64,000 nt of DNA from Sphingobacteriales bacterium (GCA_016718845.1 JADKCK010000104.1:60023-124022); one strand, 5' to 3'; positions 46,072-55,433 are shown, numbered from the stretch's first letter. Translations and numbers: made by a program. The notes: a model not told the origin generated them from the sequence alone.

Positions 46072-46151
46072 TAATTGTAATAAAGCAATCATCTCGGCAC
46101 TACAACGCCAAATATTTGTCTGTATACACCTTAATACAACGGCTTGGGCTT

Positions 46152-46231
46152 GCCCCGCTTGACGCGGAATATGTCTTTTTTGGGGGTGATGATTGGCACT
46201 CCCTGATTCGACTAGTTGGGGGCACCCCCAG
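46152..46231 (-). repeat. Dispersed two-hairpin repeat, copy 7
   Basis: Minus-orientation copy: GCCCCGCTTGACGCGG, GTCTTTTTTGGGGGTGATG, then TTGGGGGCACCCCCAG. The flanking CTTGAAAAGTAGTCGGC at 46251-46266 and TACTTTTCCATGTCGGCATCA (46500-46520, inverse of the flank of copies 4 and 5) are also repeat-related. Confidence 0.85.
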
Positions 46232-46320
46232 AACAAAGTTTGATAAGGACTTGAAAAGTAGTCGGCTTTATTCATAAGGTGTGGTCATAGTGAGCTTTGT
46301 CGAACTAAAAAAAATAAAAA

Positions 46321-46457
46321 ACAACAAGAGACACAGAGAACACAGAGAAGAAGGAGTTTATGTTCTTCGGTGTTTCTAGTACAAACTAAAAAATAGCCAA
46401 TAAAAAAGCATAGCTCATGCACAAAAAATCTCCGTGTTCTCCGTGTCTCCGTTGTAA
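46321..46457. repeat. Inverted repeat ACAAGAGACACAGAGAACAC
   Basis: 46321-46349 (ACAACAAGAGACACAGAGAAC...) is matched in inverted form at about 46429-46456 (TCTCCGTGTTCTCCGTGTCTCCGTTGT-type sequence). The intervening ~80 bp is AT-rich. A common Bacteroidota intergenic element; role unknown. Confidence 0.6.
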
Positions 46458-46574
46458 ATTTAAAAAAACAAGCTGGTGTAAATTGAGCAGCTATTTACTA
46501 CTTTTCCATGTCGGCATCAAAGTTAGCCCAATGCACCGCCTCTTTTTTTAGCTTGTCGTCCAAAACCTAAAAAT

Positions 46575-47447
46575 ATGAATCGCAAAACTTTTGCTAAACT
46601 ATTGTTAAGCTCGCCCATCTTATTATCAACCATGACACTAAAAGAACTAAACTACCTTACACAAAGTTTTGCCTCAACACCACAAATGCCACTGCTTTTT
46701 GTGGGGCATGGCAACCCCATGAACGCCATTAGCAATAACCAATATGCCCAAGAATGGCAAAAAATAGGTCAAAACCTACCTACACCTTCTGCTATTTTAT
46801 GTGTATCGGCACACTGGGAAACCAACGGCACTTTTGTTACTGCTATGCAAATGCCTCAAACTATCCACGACTTTGGCGGCTTCCCGCAGGCACTTTTTGA
46901 TGTGCAATACCCTGCACAAGGCAGCCCAGCATTAGCCACCCAAATAAGCCAATTAGTTACCACCACCAATGTACAACCCAACTACGATTGGGGCTTGGAT
47001 CATGGCTGCTGGAGCGTACTTAAACACATCTACCCCAAAAACAACATACCCGTTTTGCAACTAAGCCTAAACTATAACCAACCTTTATCGTGGCACTACA
47101 GTTTGGCAAAAGAATTGCATACCCTACGACAAAAAGGCGTGTTAATAATAGGTAGTGGCAACATTGTGCATAATTTAGGCATCATTAATTGGCAAACCAA
47201 CCAAGCCTACGACTGGGCAATAGAAGCTAACAACAAAATAAAAACATTAATTGCCAACGATGCTCATCAGCAATTGATTGATTATACCCAATTAGGCTCG
47301 GCAGTAAAGTTAGCTATCCCAACCACCGAACATTACTTGCCATTGTTGTACATACTTGGGCTAAAACAAAAAAACGAAAACATCAGCTTTTTTAACGATA
47401 CCATTGACCTTGGCTCCATAGCCATGACCTCGTTGCAAATTGGCTAA
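46575..47447 (+). CDS. ygiD: 4,5-DOPA dioxygenase extradiol-like protein (YgiD)
   Basis: 290 residues, LigB-like extradiol dioxygenase family. Metal-binding histidines are in FVGHGNPMNAI, SAHWETNG and LDHGCWSVL. E. coli YgiD cleaves L-DOPA at the extradiol position. The protein has an N-terminal extension of ~35 residues with a hydrophobic stretch (KLLLSSPILLSTM), possibly an export signal. In vivo substrate unknown. Confidence 0.9.
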   Translation: MNRKTFAKLLLSSPILLSTMTLKELNYLTQSFASTPQMPLLFVGHGNPMNAISNNQYAQEWQKIGQNLPTPSAILCVSAHWETNGTFVTAMQMPQTIHDFGGFPQALFDVQYPAQGSPALATQISQLVTTTNVQPNYDWGLDHGCWSVLKHIYPKNNIPVLQLSLNYNQPLSWHYSLAKELHTLRQKGVLIIGSGNIVHNLGIINWQTNQAYDWAIEANNKIKTLIANDAHQQLIDYTQLGSAVKLAIPTTEHYLPLLYILGLKQKNENISFFNDTIDLGSIAMTSLQIG

Positions 47448-47507
47448 GGGTACTTTGCTCAGATACTATTCGCAAATAGCTACTTTTGCCTCGAAGTAAC
47501 TCGATAA

Positions 47508-47586
47508 TGGGGGTGCCACCAACTAGTCAACTTAGGGTAAGCCAAGCATCACCCCCAAAAAAGACATTTTCCGCGTCAAGCGGGGC
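47508..47586 (+). repeat. Dispersed two-hairpin repeat, copy 8
   Basis: ATGGGGGTGCCACCAACTAG, then GCATCACCCCCAAAAAAGAC and CCGCGTCAAGCGGGGC. It lies between the ygiD and NamZ-like genes. A TAATCAATAATTAATAATT tract follows before the next start codon. Confidence 0.85.
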
Positions 47587-47721
47587 AAGCACAACACCAG
47601 CAACTATATGGCAAAAATGGCAAAGGCTTGTAAAAAAGGTATTTTAGTGCAGATGTGGTTCGTATCAATTTTAGCCAATTCATAATCAATAATTAATAAT
47701 TAATAATTCCCAACCCCCATC

Positions 47722-48954
47722 ATGCATCAAACTTTATTTTTGTTGTTGGCTATCGTTTTGTTGTCGTGTCATAAACCGGTTGTTTTGCAAACCGAAACGC
47801 AAATTGGCGCACAACCTACTCGCACAACAAGCAATAATACACCTATACAAACAGGTGCCGAGCAAATCGAGCAGTACTTGCCTTTATTAAAAGGCAAAAA
47901 AGTAGCTTTGGTGGTCAATCAAACATCGGTGGTAGGCAAGCAACATTTGGTAGATACTTTGTTGGCATTGGATATTAATATTACCAAAGTATTTGCCCCC
48001 GAACATGGTTTTAGAGGATTGGCTGCCGCTGGCGAAAAAATTGCCAACACCACCGACGAACAAACAGGTTTACCCATTTTGTCGCTGTATGGCAAAACCA
48101 AAAAACCCACTGCCGATATGCTTGCCAACGTTGATGTAGTGGTGTTTGATATTCAGGATGTAGGAGCACGTTTTTATACCTATATATCAACCATGCAATA
48201 CGTAATGGAAGCTTGTGCCGAAAACAACAAAGCCGTTGTTGTCCTCGACCGCCCAAACCCCAACGGACACTATGTAGACGGACCTGTTTTAGAACCATTG
48301 TATAAGTCGTTTGTTGGATTGAGCAAAATACCCGTTGTGCATGGCTTAACCGTTGCCGAACTTGCCCAAATGATAAACGGCGAAAAATGGATTGGCACCC
48401 GAGCCTGCAATTTAAGCGTTGTGCCTTGCAAAAACTACACACACAAAACCGTTTATGAGCCAACTATAAAACCCTCGCCCAATTTACCCAATGCCCGAGC
48501 CATTTATTTGTATCCGTCGCTATGCTTTTTCGAGGGAACAGTGGTGTCGGTAGGGCGTGGCACCGACTTGCAGTTTCAGGTAATTGGCGCACCCAAATAC
48601 CCTACCACTTTGCCCTATAGCTTTAACCCAACACCACACGAGGGCGCACCATTGCCCCCCTACAACGGCGAAACCTGCTACGGGTATAACCTTAGCAACA
48701 TTAACCCCGCCGAACAACGCAACCGCAACACCCTAGATTTACAATGGTTGATACGAATGTATAACGAATATCCCGACAAAAAAGGCTTTTTCTCAAATGC
48801 TGCTTTTTTCGATAAACTGGCAGGCAATGGCAAACTACGCGAACAAATTATAGCAGGCAAAACCGAAGACGAAATACGACAATCGTGGCAAGAGGATTTG
48901 ACAACCTATAAAACGCTACGTAAAAACTACCTTTTGTACCCCGATTTTGAATAA
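47722..48954 (+). CDS. DUF1343 lipoprotein, NamZ-like exo-beta-N-acetylmuramidase
   Basis: 410 residues. Lipoprotein signal MHQTLFLLLAIVLLSC. The DUF1343 domain includes VALVVNQTSVVGKQHLVDTL, FAPEHGFRG, DVVVFDIQDVGARFYTYISTM, VVLDRPNPNGHYVDGP and GRGTDLQFQVIGAP. The characterised member, Bacillus NamZ, removes MurNAc from the non-reducing ends of peptidoglycan fragments, so a role in wall recycling at the envelope is likely. Confidence 0.92.
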   Translation: MHQTLFLLLAIVLLSCHKPVVLQTETQIGAQPTRTTSNNTPIQTGAEQIEQYLPLLKGKKVALVVNQTSVVGKQHLVDTLLALDINITKVFAPEHGFRGLAAAGEKIANTTDEQTGLPILSLYGKTKKPTADMLANVDVVVFDIQDVGARFYTYISTMQYVMEACAENNKAVVVLDRPNPNGHYVDGPVLEPLYKSFVGLSKIPVVHGLTVAELAQMINGEKWIGTRACNLSVVPCKNYTHKTVYEPTIKPSPNLPNARAIYLYPSLCFFEGTVVSVGRGTDLQFQVIGAPKYPTTLPYSFNPTPHEGAPLPPYNGETCYGYNLSNINPAEQRNRNTLDLQWLIRMYNEYPDKKGFFSNAAFFDKLAGNGKLREQIIAGKTEDEIRQSWQEDLTTYKTLRKNYLLYPDFE

Positions 48955-49359
48955 ACTACCGATATTGTATAGCTTAAGTTATTTGCTGATGTTATGCACA
49001 CTAGGACACAGATTTTACGGATTTTAAAAAAATAATTATCCATGTGTTGATTTAAAAATCCAAATTTAGACAAAAAGTTTAACATAATGCCTGTGTAAGC
49101 TAATAAGTAGCTGATGATAAATAAACACGGTTCAATTTATACCCAGTTGTGTAATTTGTTTCTTTGGTACCGGCATTATAGGAATTGGCGTTAAGAAATA
49201 GGCATAAATGGAGCGGTTAAAAAAAAATACTGTTTGAGACACGCCACACCAAACTTTGAAATAAAACTGACAAGCAAAATGTTTGGCGTGTCGAGTTTAT
49301 TTTTTTCAGCGTAATGTTGCCTATTTTAGCCAATTACTATACTAGCCTTGACTTTTTTG

Positions 49360-49389
49360 GTTACTTTTTTTGTCAAGAAAAAAAGTAAC
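49360..49389. repeat. Perfect palindrome GTTACTTTTTTT-GTCAAG-AAAAAAAGTAAC
   Basis: 12-bp arms, 6-nt loop. The A/T-rich stem resembles a frequent Bacteroidota intergenic element. Terminator or transcript stabiliser; no experimental basis here. Confidence 0.6.
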
Positions 49390-49617
49390 AAACTTTTAAT
49401 AAGCCCAATGTAGTAGCAAAAAAAACACAAATTATCTTCAAAGTCCCATGCGTAATATCGCCACAAACATACCCTCGATTTTTATAAAATCTCGCAGTTT
49501 TAGCTGCGTTTATTTATACTGACCTACTTACTACCCAAAGGGCTATATTTTTGCTCAAAAATAGCTACTCAAAATATAGTCTTTCAACAAAAATATGCCT
49601 AGTTCCAAAACTTACCG

Positions 49618-49625
49618 TATCTTTG
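49618..49625 (+). promoter_or_regulatory. Promoter -7 element TATCTTTG
   Basis: Exact TAnnTTTG match about 93 bp before the isoaspartyl peptidase start codon. The upstream TTTG box is not evident. Confidence 0.5.
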
Positions 49626-49718
49626 TACCCGAATTTAGTGTTTCATATTGTCCAAAATTGGGAGTAGGATAATCCTATTCCCAATTTTTTAACGTAAATT
49701 ACTTACTATTTATTTACC

Positions 49719-50684
49719 ATGAAATATAGCATTGCCATACATGGCGGAGCCGGTACTATATCGCGCCGCCGTTTTACCCCCGACAAACAAATTGCTTATT
49801 ACCAAGTACTTGCCCAAGCCATAAAAACAGCCGAAAATTTGCTTGCTAACGGAGGCACTGCCTTAGCTGCTGTTGAAGCTGCTGTAATAATTTTAGAAGA
49901 TTGCCCATTGTTTAATGCGGGCAAAGGAGCCGTTTTTACCAACGAAGGCAAACACGAAATGGATGCTTCTATCATGACTGGTCACGACCTACAAGCCGGA
50001 GCCATTGCCTTTGTGCATGGTGTGCGAAACCCCATTAGATTGGCTCGCGCCGTAATGGAACAATCGGAACATGTGTTTTTGTGCGGAACAGGTGCCGAAC
50101 AATTTGCCCGAAAAGTTGGCTTGCCTTTTGAACCCGAAAGCTATTTTTTTACGCAAGATAGATATACGCAACTGTTAAAAGCCCAAAAAGAAGATACCAT
50201 ACAACTTGATCACAGCGAAAACGACTCCCCAAAAAACGACCCCCTTGACAAAAAACATGGAACCGTTGGAGCCGTAGCCTTAGATAGCTATGGCAATGTA
50301 GCCGCAGCTACCTCGACAGGTGGTTTAACTAACAAAAAATTTGGACGTATTGGCGATAGCTCTATTATTGGAGCAGGTACTTATGCCAACAACCTAAGTT
50401 GTGCCGTATCGTGTACGGGCTATGGCGAGTTTTACATACGCGGTGTTGTTGCCTACGATGTGTCGTGTTTGATGGAGTACAAAGGTTTAAGTTTAGACGA
50501 TGCCTGCCAAGTTGTTATCAACGATAAACAAGTAAAAATGGGCAGCGATGGCGGATTAATTGCCGTTGATGCACAAGGTAATGTGTGCCTTTCGTATAAC
50601 TCAGAGGGCATGTACCGAGCCTATAAACGCCACAACAGCCCCTTATTTGTAGCCGTTTTCGACGAAGAACTGCGCATTGATTGA
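49719..50684 (+). CDS. Isoaspartyl peptidase/L-asparaginase (Ntn hydrolase)
   Basis: 321 residues. Precursor of a two-chain enzyme that self-cleaves before Thr182 in KKHGTVGAVALDS; this Thr becomes the nucleophile. Other family motifs are IHGGAGTI at the N-terminus, FNAGKGAVFTNEGKHEMDAS and GDSSIIGAGTYAN. It breaks beta-aspartyl bonds and L-asparagine. Monocistronic between its promoter and a strong terminator. Confidence 0.94.
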   Translation: MKYSIAIHGGAGTISRRRFTPDKQIAYYQVLAQAIKTAENLLANGGTALAAVEAAVIILEDCPLFNAGKGAVFTNEGKHEMDASIMTGHDLQAGAIAFVHGVRNPIRLARAVMEQSEHVFLCGTGAEQFARKVGLPFEPESYFFTQDRYTQLLKAQKEDTIQLDHSENDSPKNDPLDKKHGTVGAVALDSYGNVAAATSTGGLTNKKFGRIGDSSIIGAGTYANNLSCAVSCTGYGEFYIRGVVAYDVSCLMEYKGLSLDDACQVVINDKQVKMGSDGGLIAVDAQGNVCLSYNSEGMYRAYKRHNSPLFVAVFDEELRID

Positions 50685-50780
50685 TATAAGTAACCCAAAC
50701 TTTCGACCCGGTCTTATCTTTATTGCATTAAACTTAACCAAATCTAACTTTAAAGATAAAGCATTTTTCAAAATACACCA

Positions 50781-50818
50781 AAACCCCCGCTGTTTGCTAA
50801 CAAACAGCGGGGGTTTTT
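50781..50818. terminator. Bidirectional intrinsic terminator
   Basis: Perfect 16-bp arms, AAACCCCCGCTGTTTG (50781-50796) and CAAACAGCGGGGGTTT (50801-50816), loop CTAA. Between the convergent iaaA-type and cobA genes. Confidence 0.92.
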
Positions 50819-50839
50819 AGGTGGAATAAAAATAAAGCC

Positions 50840-51598
50840 TTATGGCAGAGGCTCTATGACACTGTTTTGTATTGTTTGCATTTGGTGTCGCAGTTGTACC
50901 ACATCGCCCAAAACAATAATAGCTGGCGATGCCATTTGTTGGTCGGTGGCAAGTTGTACAATATTGCTAACGGTGCCAACAACTATTTTTTCGGTGGGTA
51001 ATGTGCCGTTTTGGATAATGGCAACGGGTAGCGTTTCTTTGCCCATTTGTGCAAATACTTGACAGATGGCAGCCAATTTGTTCATGCCCATTAGCACAAT
51101 AATAGTAGCGTTTGATTGGGCAGCCAAGTGCAAATCGGAGCTAAAATTACCCTCGGCGGTTGTGCCTGTTAGCACCCAAAAACTGGTGCTGTATTGTCTA
51201 TCGGTTAGGGGTATGCCTTGTAGGGCAGGTACTGCCAACGCACTCGATATGCCGGGTATCAACTCAACGGCAATACCATGTTGTAAAGCGGCATCAATTT
51301 CTTCGGTGGCACGCCCAAATACAAAGGGGTCGCCCCCTTTTAGGCGCACAACTATGGGGTATTGTTGTGCATACTCGACAATAAGTTGGTTGATAGATAA
51401 TTGCGGTACCGATGGTTTTCCACCTCGTTTGCCTACATATACTTTTATGGTGTTTGCGGGGCAATCAACTAATAAGGTTTCATCAACCAGGGCATCGTAC
51501 AATACCACATCGGCACGTTGTAAAATACGCCAGCCGCGTAGACTTATCAGGTCGGGGCTGCCCGGACCCGCGCCTACCATGTATAGTTTTCCGAGCAT
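50840..51598 (-). CDS. cobA: Uroporphyrinogen-III C-methyltransferase (SUMT)
   Basis: 252 residues. SAM-dependent double methylation of uroporphyrinogen III to precorrin-2, the first step to siroheme. Signatures: VGAGPGSPDLISLRGWR, ADVVLYDALVD, VRLKGGDPFVFGRA and PGISSALAVPALQGIPLT. The gene follows cysI with a 2-bp gap, fitting siroheme supply for the sulfite reductase. No oxidase/chelatase CysG-like domain is fused. Confidence 0.94.
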   Translation of the reverse strand: MLGKLYMVGAGPGSPDLISLRGWRILQRADVVLYDALVDETLLVDCPANTIKVYVGKRGGKPSVPQLSINQLIVEYAQQYPIVVRLKGGDPFVFGRATEEIDAALQHGIAVELIPGISSALAVPALQGIPLTDRQYSTSFWVLTGTTAEGNFSSDLHLAAQSNATIIVLMGMNKLAAICQVFAQMGKETLPVAIIQNGTLPTEKIVVGTVSNIVQLATDQQMASPAIIVLGDVVQLRHQMQTIQNSVIEPLP

Positions 51599-51600
51599 AA

Positions 51601-53274
51601 TTACACAATATTTTTGCGCAGCACAAAATCACCAAAATGTTCGTTTGGTGTGCGCTCGGTAGCATATTGTTTAAATAGCTGGTTTAGTTCTGTCAAAATG
51701 TCGGTTTCAGAAAGGGTTTCGCGGTATAGCTTGTTTAGCCTTGAGCCATCGAAGGCGGCTCCCAAATACAAATTGTAGTTGCCCGGCGACCTGCCAACTA
51801 AACCAATTTCTGCCAGATAAGGTCGGGCACAGCCATTGGCACAGCCTGTCATCCGAATGGTTATTGGCTGATTGTTGAGCTGATATTGAGCCATTAGTTG
51901 GTCTATTTTATCAATCAACGAGGGCAGGTATCGCTCGGCTTCGGCATTGGCTAAGGCACATAAGTTAAGGGCTACGCACGCCATCGAGTGCAGCCGCAAG
52001 GGGCTTTTTGATAGCTGTTGTAAGATACCATATTGCGTAAGTAGCTCCTCGATAGGGGCTTTATCTTGCGGGCTAATGTTGCCTAGTATTAGGTTTTGGT
52101 TGCCTGTTAGCCTAAAATCGCAGCAGTTAAGTGCTGCAATTTGGTCGAAGGCAGTTTTTAAGGCGTAGTTTTCGGTGTTTTTTATCCGTCCGCCTTCGAT
52201 AAATAGGGTAACAAACCAGTTGCCGTTTGTGCCTTGATACCAGCCATAGCGGTCGTCGTTGCTATTAAAAACAAAGGATTTGGCATCTGCTATTGTCCAA
52301 CCTAAGCGGGTGTTTAGTTCGGTTTTAAACCAATCTAAGCCTAACCTATCAATGGTGTATTTTAGGCGCGAGTGTTTGCGGCTTTCGCGGTTGCCATAGT
52401 CGCGTTGTATGGTAACAATTTGTTCGCAAACGGCTATAATTTGCTCTTTGGGCACATAGCCAATCACCGAAGCCACGCGCGGATAAGTGGTATCGTCGCC
52501 CAATGTTCGCCCCATACCGCCACCAATGGCTACATTAAAGCCTGCCAATGTGTCGTCTGGATTAGCAATAGCTATTAGCCCAATGTCGTTGGCAAAAATG
52601 TCGGTATCGTTGTCGGGGGGTATGGCAATGGCAATTTTAAATTTGCGGGGTAGATACGTTTTGCCGTAGATAGGCTCTATGGTTTCGGTTTCGGTGGTTT
52701 TGTTGATGTGTTCGCCGTCGAGCCAAATTTCGTAGTAGGCGGTGGTATGTGGTGTAAGGTGGGCGCTAATTTGGCGGGCAATTTCTTGCGACTCGTGGTG
52801 TATTGCCGATGCAAAAGGGTGTGGAGTACACATTACATTGCGGTTTACATCGCCGCAGGCAGCCAAGGTATCTAAACCCGATTGATAGATGCCTTGCATA
52901 ACGGTTTGCAGGTTGCGTTTTAGTACGCAATGTAGCTCAAAGGCTTGTCGGGTGGTTAGTTTTAGGGTATCGCTGCCCCAATCGGCGGCTAATTTCGACA
53001 TTGATAGCCATTGTTGGGCGGTAGCAATGCCACCCGGCACGCGCACACGTAGCATAAACGAGTATAATGGCTCTAGCTTTTGGTGTTTGCGCTCGGCATC
53101 TAACTCGCGGTCGGTTTGTTGATACGAACCATGAAATTTAATCAGGTGTGTATCTTGGGCATAAATAGCGCCCGTAATTTCGTTTTTTAGGCTTTCGGCT
53201 AATGTACCTTTTAGGTAATTGCTTTTTTCTTTGATGATTTCAACTTCGGATAGTTGAGGCGGTTTTGTGTCCAT
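51601..53274 (-). CDS. cysI: Sulfite reductase hemoprotein beta-subunit (siroheme/4Fe-4S)
   Basis: 557 residues of the nitrite/sulfite reductase family. Features: KLTTRQAFELHCVLKRNL, AACGDVNRNVMC, and the four cluster ligands in ACVALNLCALANAEAERY (Cx5C) and TGCANGCARPYLAEIG (Cx3C), which also bind siroheme iron. Best match is the CysI type; a nitrite reductase is less likely because of the ACGDVNRNVMC block. The electron-donor flavoprotein CysJ is not next to it. The initiator ATG abuts the minisatellite, so the leader is repeat-derived. Confidence 0.9.
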   Translation of the reverse strand: MDTKPPQLSEVEIIKEKSNYLKGTLAESLKNEITGAIYAQDTHLIKFHGSYQQTDRELDAERKHQKLEPLYSFMLRVRVPGGIATAQQWLSMSKLAADWGSDTLKLTTRQAFELHCVLKRNLQTVMQGIYQSGLDTLAACGDVNRNVMCTPHPFASAIHHESQEIARQISAHLTPHTTAYYEIWLDGEHINKTTETETIEPIYGKTYLPRKFKIAIAIPPDNDTDIFANDIGLIAIANPDDTLAGFNVAIGGGMGRTLGDDTTYPRVASVIGYVPKEQIIAVCEQIVTIQRDYGNRESRKHSRLKYTIDRLGLDWFKTELNTRLGWTIADAKSFVFNSNDDRYGWYQGTNGNWFVTLFIEGGRIKNTENYALKTAFDQIAALNCCDFRLTGNQNLILGNISPQDKAPIEELLTQYGILQQLSKSPLRLHSMACVALNLCALANAEAERYLPSLIDKIDQLMAQYQLNNQPITIRMTGCANGCARPYLAEIGLVGRSPGNYNLYLGAAFDGSRLNKLYRETLSETDILTELNQLFKQYATERTPNEHFGDFVLRKNIV

Positions 53275-53450
53275 GTGGAGATATTGCGATGTGGGGAAAG
53301 AGTGATGTGGTGATATTGCGATGTGGGGAAAGAGTGATGTGGTGATGTTTCGATGTGGTGATATTGCGATGTGGGGAAAGAGTGATGTGGCGATGTTTCG
53401 ATGTGGGGATGTGGTGAAAGAGTGAAGTGGCGAAGTGGTGAAGTGGCGAT
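53275..53450. repeat. Minisatellite upstream of cysI
   Basis: Direct repeats built from GATGTGGTGATGTTTC and GATATTGCGATGTGGGGAAAGAGT-like words (16- and ~30-bp units), about ten in 175 bp, on the upstream side of cysI. An open frame reading HHITLSPHRNITTSKH on the minus strand is a by-product. Confidence 0.85.
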
Positions 53451-53455
53451 GGTAG

Positions 53456-53476
53456 AGACGTAGCAGGGCTACGTCT
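53456..53476. repeat. Palindrome AGACGTAGC-AGG-GCTACGTCT
   Basis: Perfect 9-bp arms directly after the minisatellite. The same palindrome ends the other minisatellite at 55631-55651. Confidence 0.85.
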
Positions 53477-53562
53477 GCACAAGGTCAAGGTTATGATTAT
53501 ACAAAATCATAAGCCATCATAAAAATCATAAAAAATCAGCGTTCTATTTTGCGATGTGGCAC

Positions 53563-53608
53563 TTCGACTTCGCTCAGTGACCAGCCGCGGTTGTTGAGCG
53601 AAGCCGAA
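53563..53608 (-). terminator. Inverted repeat at the 3' end of sppA
   Basis: TTCGACTTCGCTCA (53563-53576) and TGAGCGAAGCCGAA (53595-53608) pair over 14 bp with one mismatch. This CGACTTCGCTCAGTGACC-type element is widespread in Bacteroidota. Its position just after the sppA stop codon fits a terminator, but there is no T-run. Confidence 0.5.
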
Positions 53609-53618
53609 ACGATAAGGT

Positions 53619-55406
53619 CTATTTGATGTCGAACTCGAATGGCATGCGTGCTTGTATGCCATTTAGTTGCGAAAGGCTGCGGAGTTGTTGGTAGTATTTG
53701 TATTGGCTGCCCAATTGTTTTTGCAGTTCGGCATCAATGGCACTTTGTTTGGCGGCGGCACCAAAGTTTTTGAATAACTTGCTAAATTTATCCTCTTGCT
53801 CCGGAAAACGGGCTACTTGATAGCTGCCATCGGCAAGACCTGCACGTTTGGCGGCTAATTTTATGGCATCTTCAACGCCGCCAAGTACATCAACTAAGCC
53901 ATTTTTTTGTGCTTGTGTGCCTGTCCAAACGCGTCCTTGTGCTATTTCGTTTACTTTATCAACGGGCATTTTGCGTCCGTCGGATACGCGTTTTAAGAAA
54001 CTTTGGTAAATTTCGTCGACACCTTTTTGTACAATGGCTTTGTCTTCGTCGTTAAAGGCGTGGCTAAGTAATGGCGAGGTAGGAAAATCGGAGTGGCGCG
54101 TTGTTTTTACGGTGTCGAAGGTCATGCCTAATTTCGATTTGTAGAAATCGCCTAACTCGGCAAAAACACCAAAAACGCCAATCGAGCCTGTAACGGTGTT
54201 GGGCTGTGCTACAATGGTGTCGGCGTTGGCGCAAATATAATACCCGCCCGATGCCGCTACATCGCCCATCGAGGCAATAATGGGGATGCCTTGTTTTTTG
54301 ACCAATTCTAACTCTCGCCAAATAATTTCGGATGCCAAAGCACTACCGCCGCCCGAGTTGACGCGTAAAACAAGTGCTTTAACGTCTTTATCTTTACGAA
54401 TATCCTGAATATATTTGATGTAATCGAGCGATGCAATGTTGCTATCATCGCCTTCGCCGTCCTGAATACCACCTTCGGCGTACAAAATAGCTATTTTGTC
54501 TTTTTTATTAGTGCTTTTCTTTTTGGTGTCGGGGACTTTGGTGTATTTTTCGATACTCACAAACTCCAAATCTTTGTCGTCTTTAATGCCTGTGCGTTTG
54601 TGCAGTTCGGCTTGCACTTGGTCGTAGTAAAGTAGGTCGTCGACAATGCCATTGGCTTTGGCATCTTCGGCGTTTCGGACAAGTAAATTGTCGATGATGT
54701 CGTTTAGTTTTTCGGGCGACATTTTACGGCTGCTGGCTATTTGAGTAACAAAGTTTTGGTAAAAATCGCTGAGTAAAGCGCGTGTTTGCAAGCGGTTATA
54801 GTCGCTCATTTTGGTGTATCGCAGTGGTTCGGTGGCGCTTTTAAAGTTACCGGCATAAAAAATTTCGGGTTGTATGCCCAATCTATCCAATGCTTCTTTA
54901 AAAAAAGTTAGCTCGGTGCTAAAACCTTGCAAGGCAATAACGCCTTTGGGATTTAGGTAGATTTTGTCGGCGGTACTGGCAAGGTAATAGGCTTTTTGGG
55001 TCATTACCTCCGAGTAAGCGATGATAAATTTACCCGATTCGCGAAACTTTAACAGTTTGCCACGTATTTCTTCGGCAATGCCTAAACCTACCGTTACGGT
55101 GCTTAGGTCAAGGTAAATGCCTTTTATGCGGTCGTCGGTTTGGGCTTTTTCGATGTTTGCCAAAATGTCGTTCAAGCCAATTTTTTTGTCATCGAACGAA
55201 AACGAAGTGAGCGAAGGTGTACTTGTTTTGCTTCTATCTTCTATCGGATAATCGAACTTTATGCTCATGATAGAATTGGGCTTTACCTTTACCGTACCTT
55301 TGCGCGAGGCAAAAAAACCAATGCCCGCCATCAATAAAATGGCTACAATAAAAAACAAGAAAATGCCAAAGACAGTGGCAAACGAATACTTTAAAAAACT
55401 TCCCAT
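53619..55406 (-). CDS. sppA: Signal peptide peptidase SppA (67K type)
   Basis: 595 residues from the Met at 55406 (MGSFLKYSFATVFGIFLFF); the start 7 codons upstream lies closer to the minisatellite and lacks family support. One N-terminal transmembrane helix anchors it. Two S49 domains: the first around SVTVGLGIAEEIRGKL and AYSEVMTQKAYYLASTADKIY with the general-base Lys; the second with NSGGGSALASEIIWREL carrying the nucleophile Ser and GDVAASGGYYICANAD. It degrades cleaved signal peptides or membrane-protein fragments in the inner membrane. Confidence 0.93.
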   Translation of the reverse strand: MGSFLKYSFATVFGIFLFFIVAILLMAGIGFFASRKGTVKVKPNSIMSIKFDYPIEDRSKTSTPSLTSFSFDDKKIGLNDILANIEKAQTDDRIKGIYLDLSTVTVGLGIAEEIRGKLLKFRESGKFIIAYSEVMTQKAYYLASTADKIYLNPKGVIALQGFSTELTFFKEALDRLGIQPEIFYAGNFKSATEPLRYTKMSDYNRLQTRALLSDFYQNFVTQIASSRKMSPEKLNDIIDNLLVRNAEDAKANGIVDDLLYYDQVQAELHKRTGIKDDKDLEFVSIEKYTKVPDTKKKSTNKKDKIAILYAEGGIQDGEGDDSNIASLDYIKYIQDIRKDKDVKALVLRVNSGGGSALASEIIWRELELVKKQGIPIIASMGDVAASGGYYICANADTIVAQPNTVTGSIGVFGVFAELGDFYKSKLGMTFDTVKTTRHSDFPTSPLLSHAFNDEDKAIVQKGVDEIYQSFLKRVSDGRKMPVDKVNEIAQGRVWTGTQAQKNGLVDVLGGVEDAIKLAAKRAGLADGSYQVARFPEQEDKFSKLFKNFGAAAKQSAIDAELQKQLGSQYKYYQQLRSLSQLNGIQARMPFEFDIK

Positions 55407-55433
55407 GAGTATGATATGGTTAAACATTAACGA

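Larger units (their letters stand above)
48955..49718. other. Long intergenic region with two hairpins
   Basis: 764 bp with no gene. It holds GGACACAGATTTTACGGATT (near 49003), a hairpin GACACGCCA/TGGCGTGTC around a ~35-bp loop (about 49237-49296), a perfect 12-bp palindrome at 49360-49389, and the promoter of the next gene. Confidence 0.6.

Noticed and set aside
46024..46275. Minus-strand open frame after the FAD oxidoreductase
   Set aside because: Made of repeat copy 7 and the end of a real gene.
53240..53488. HITLSPHRNITTS-type repeat protein
   Set aside because: It is a translation of the minisatellite; a similar one is at 55420-55641. No start signal or conserved flanks.
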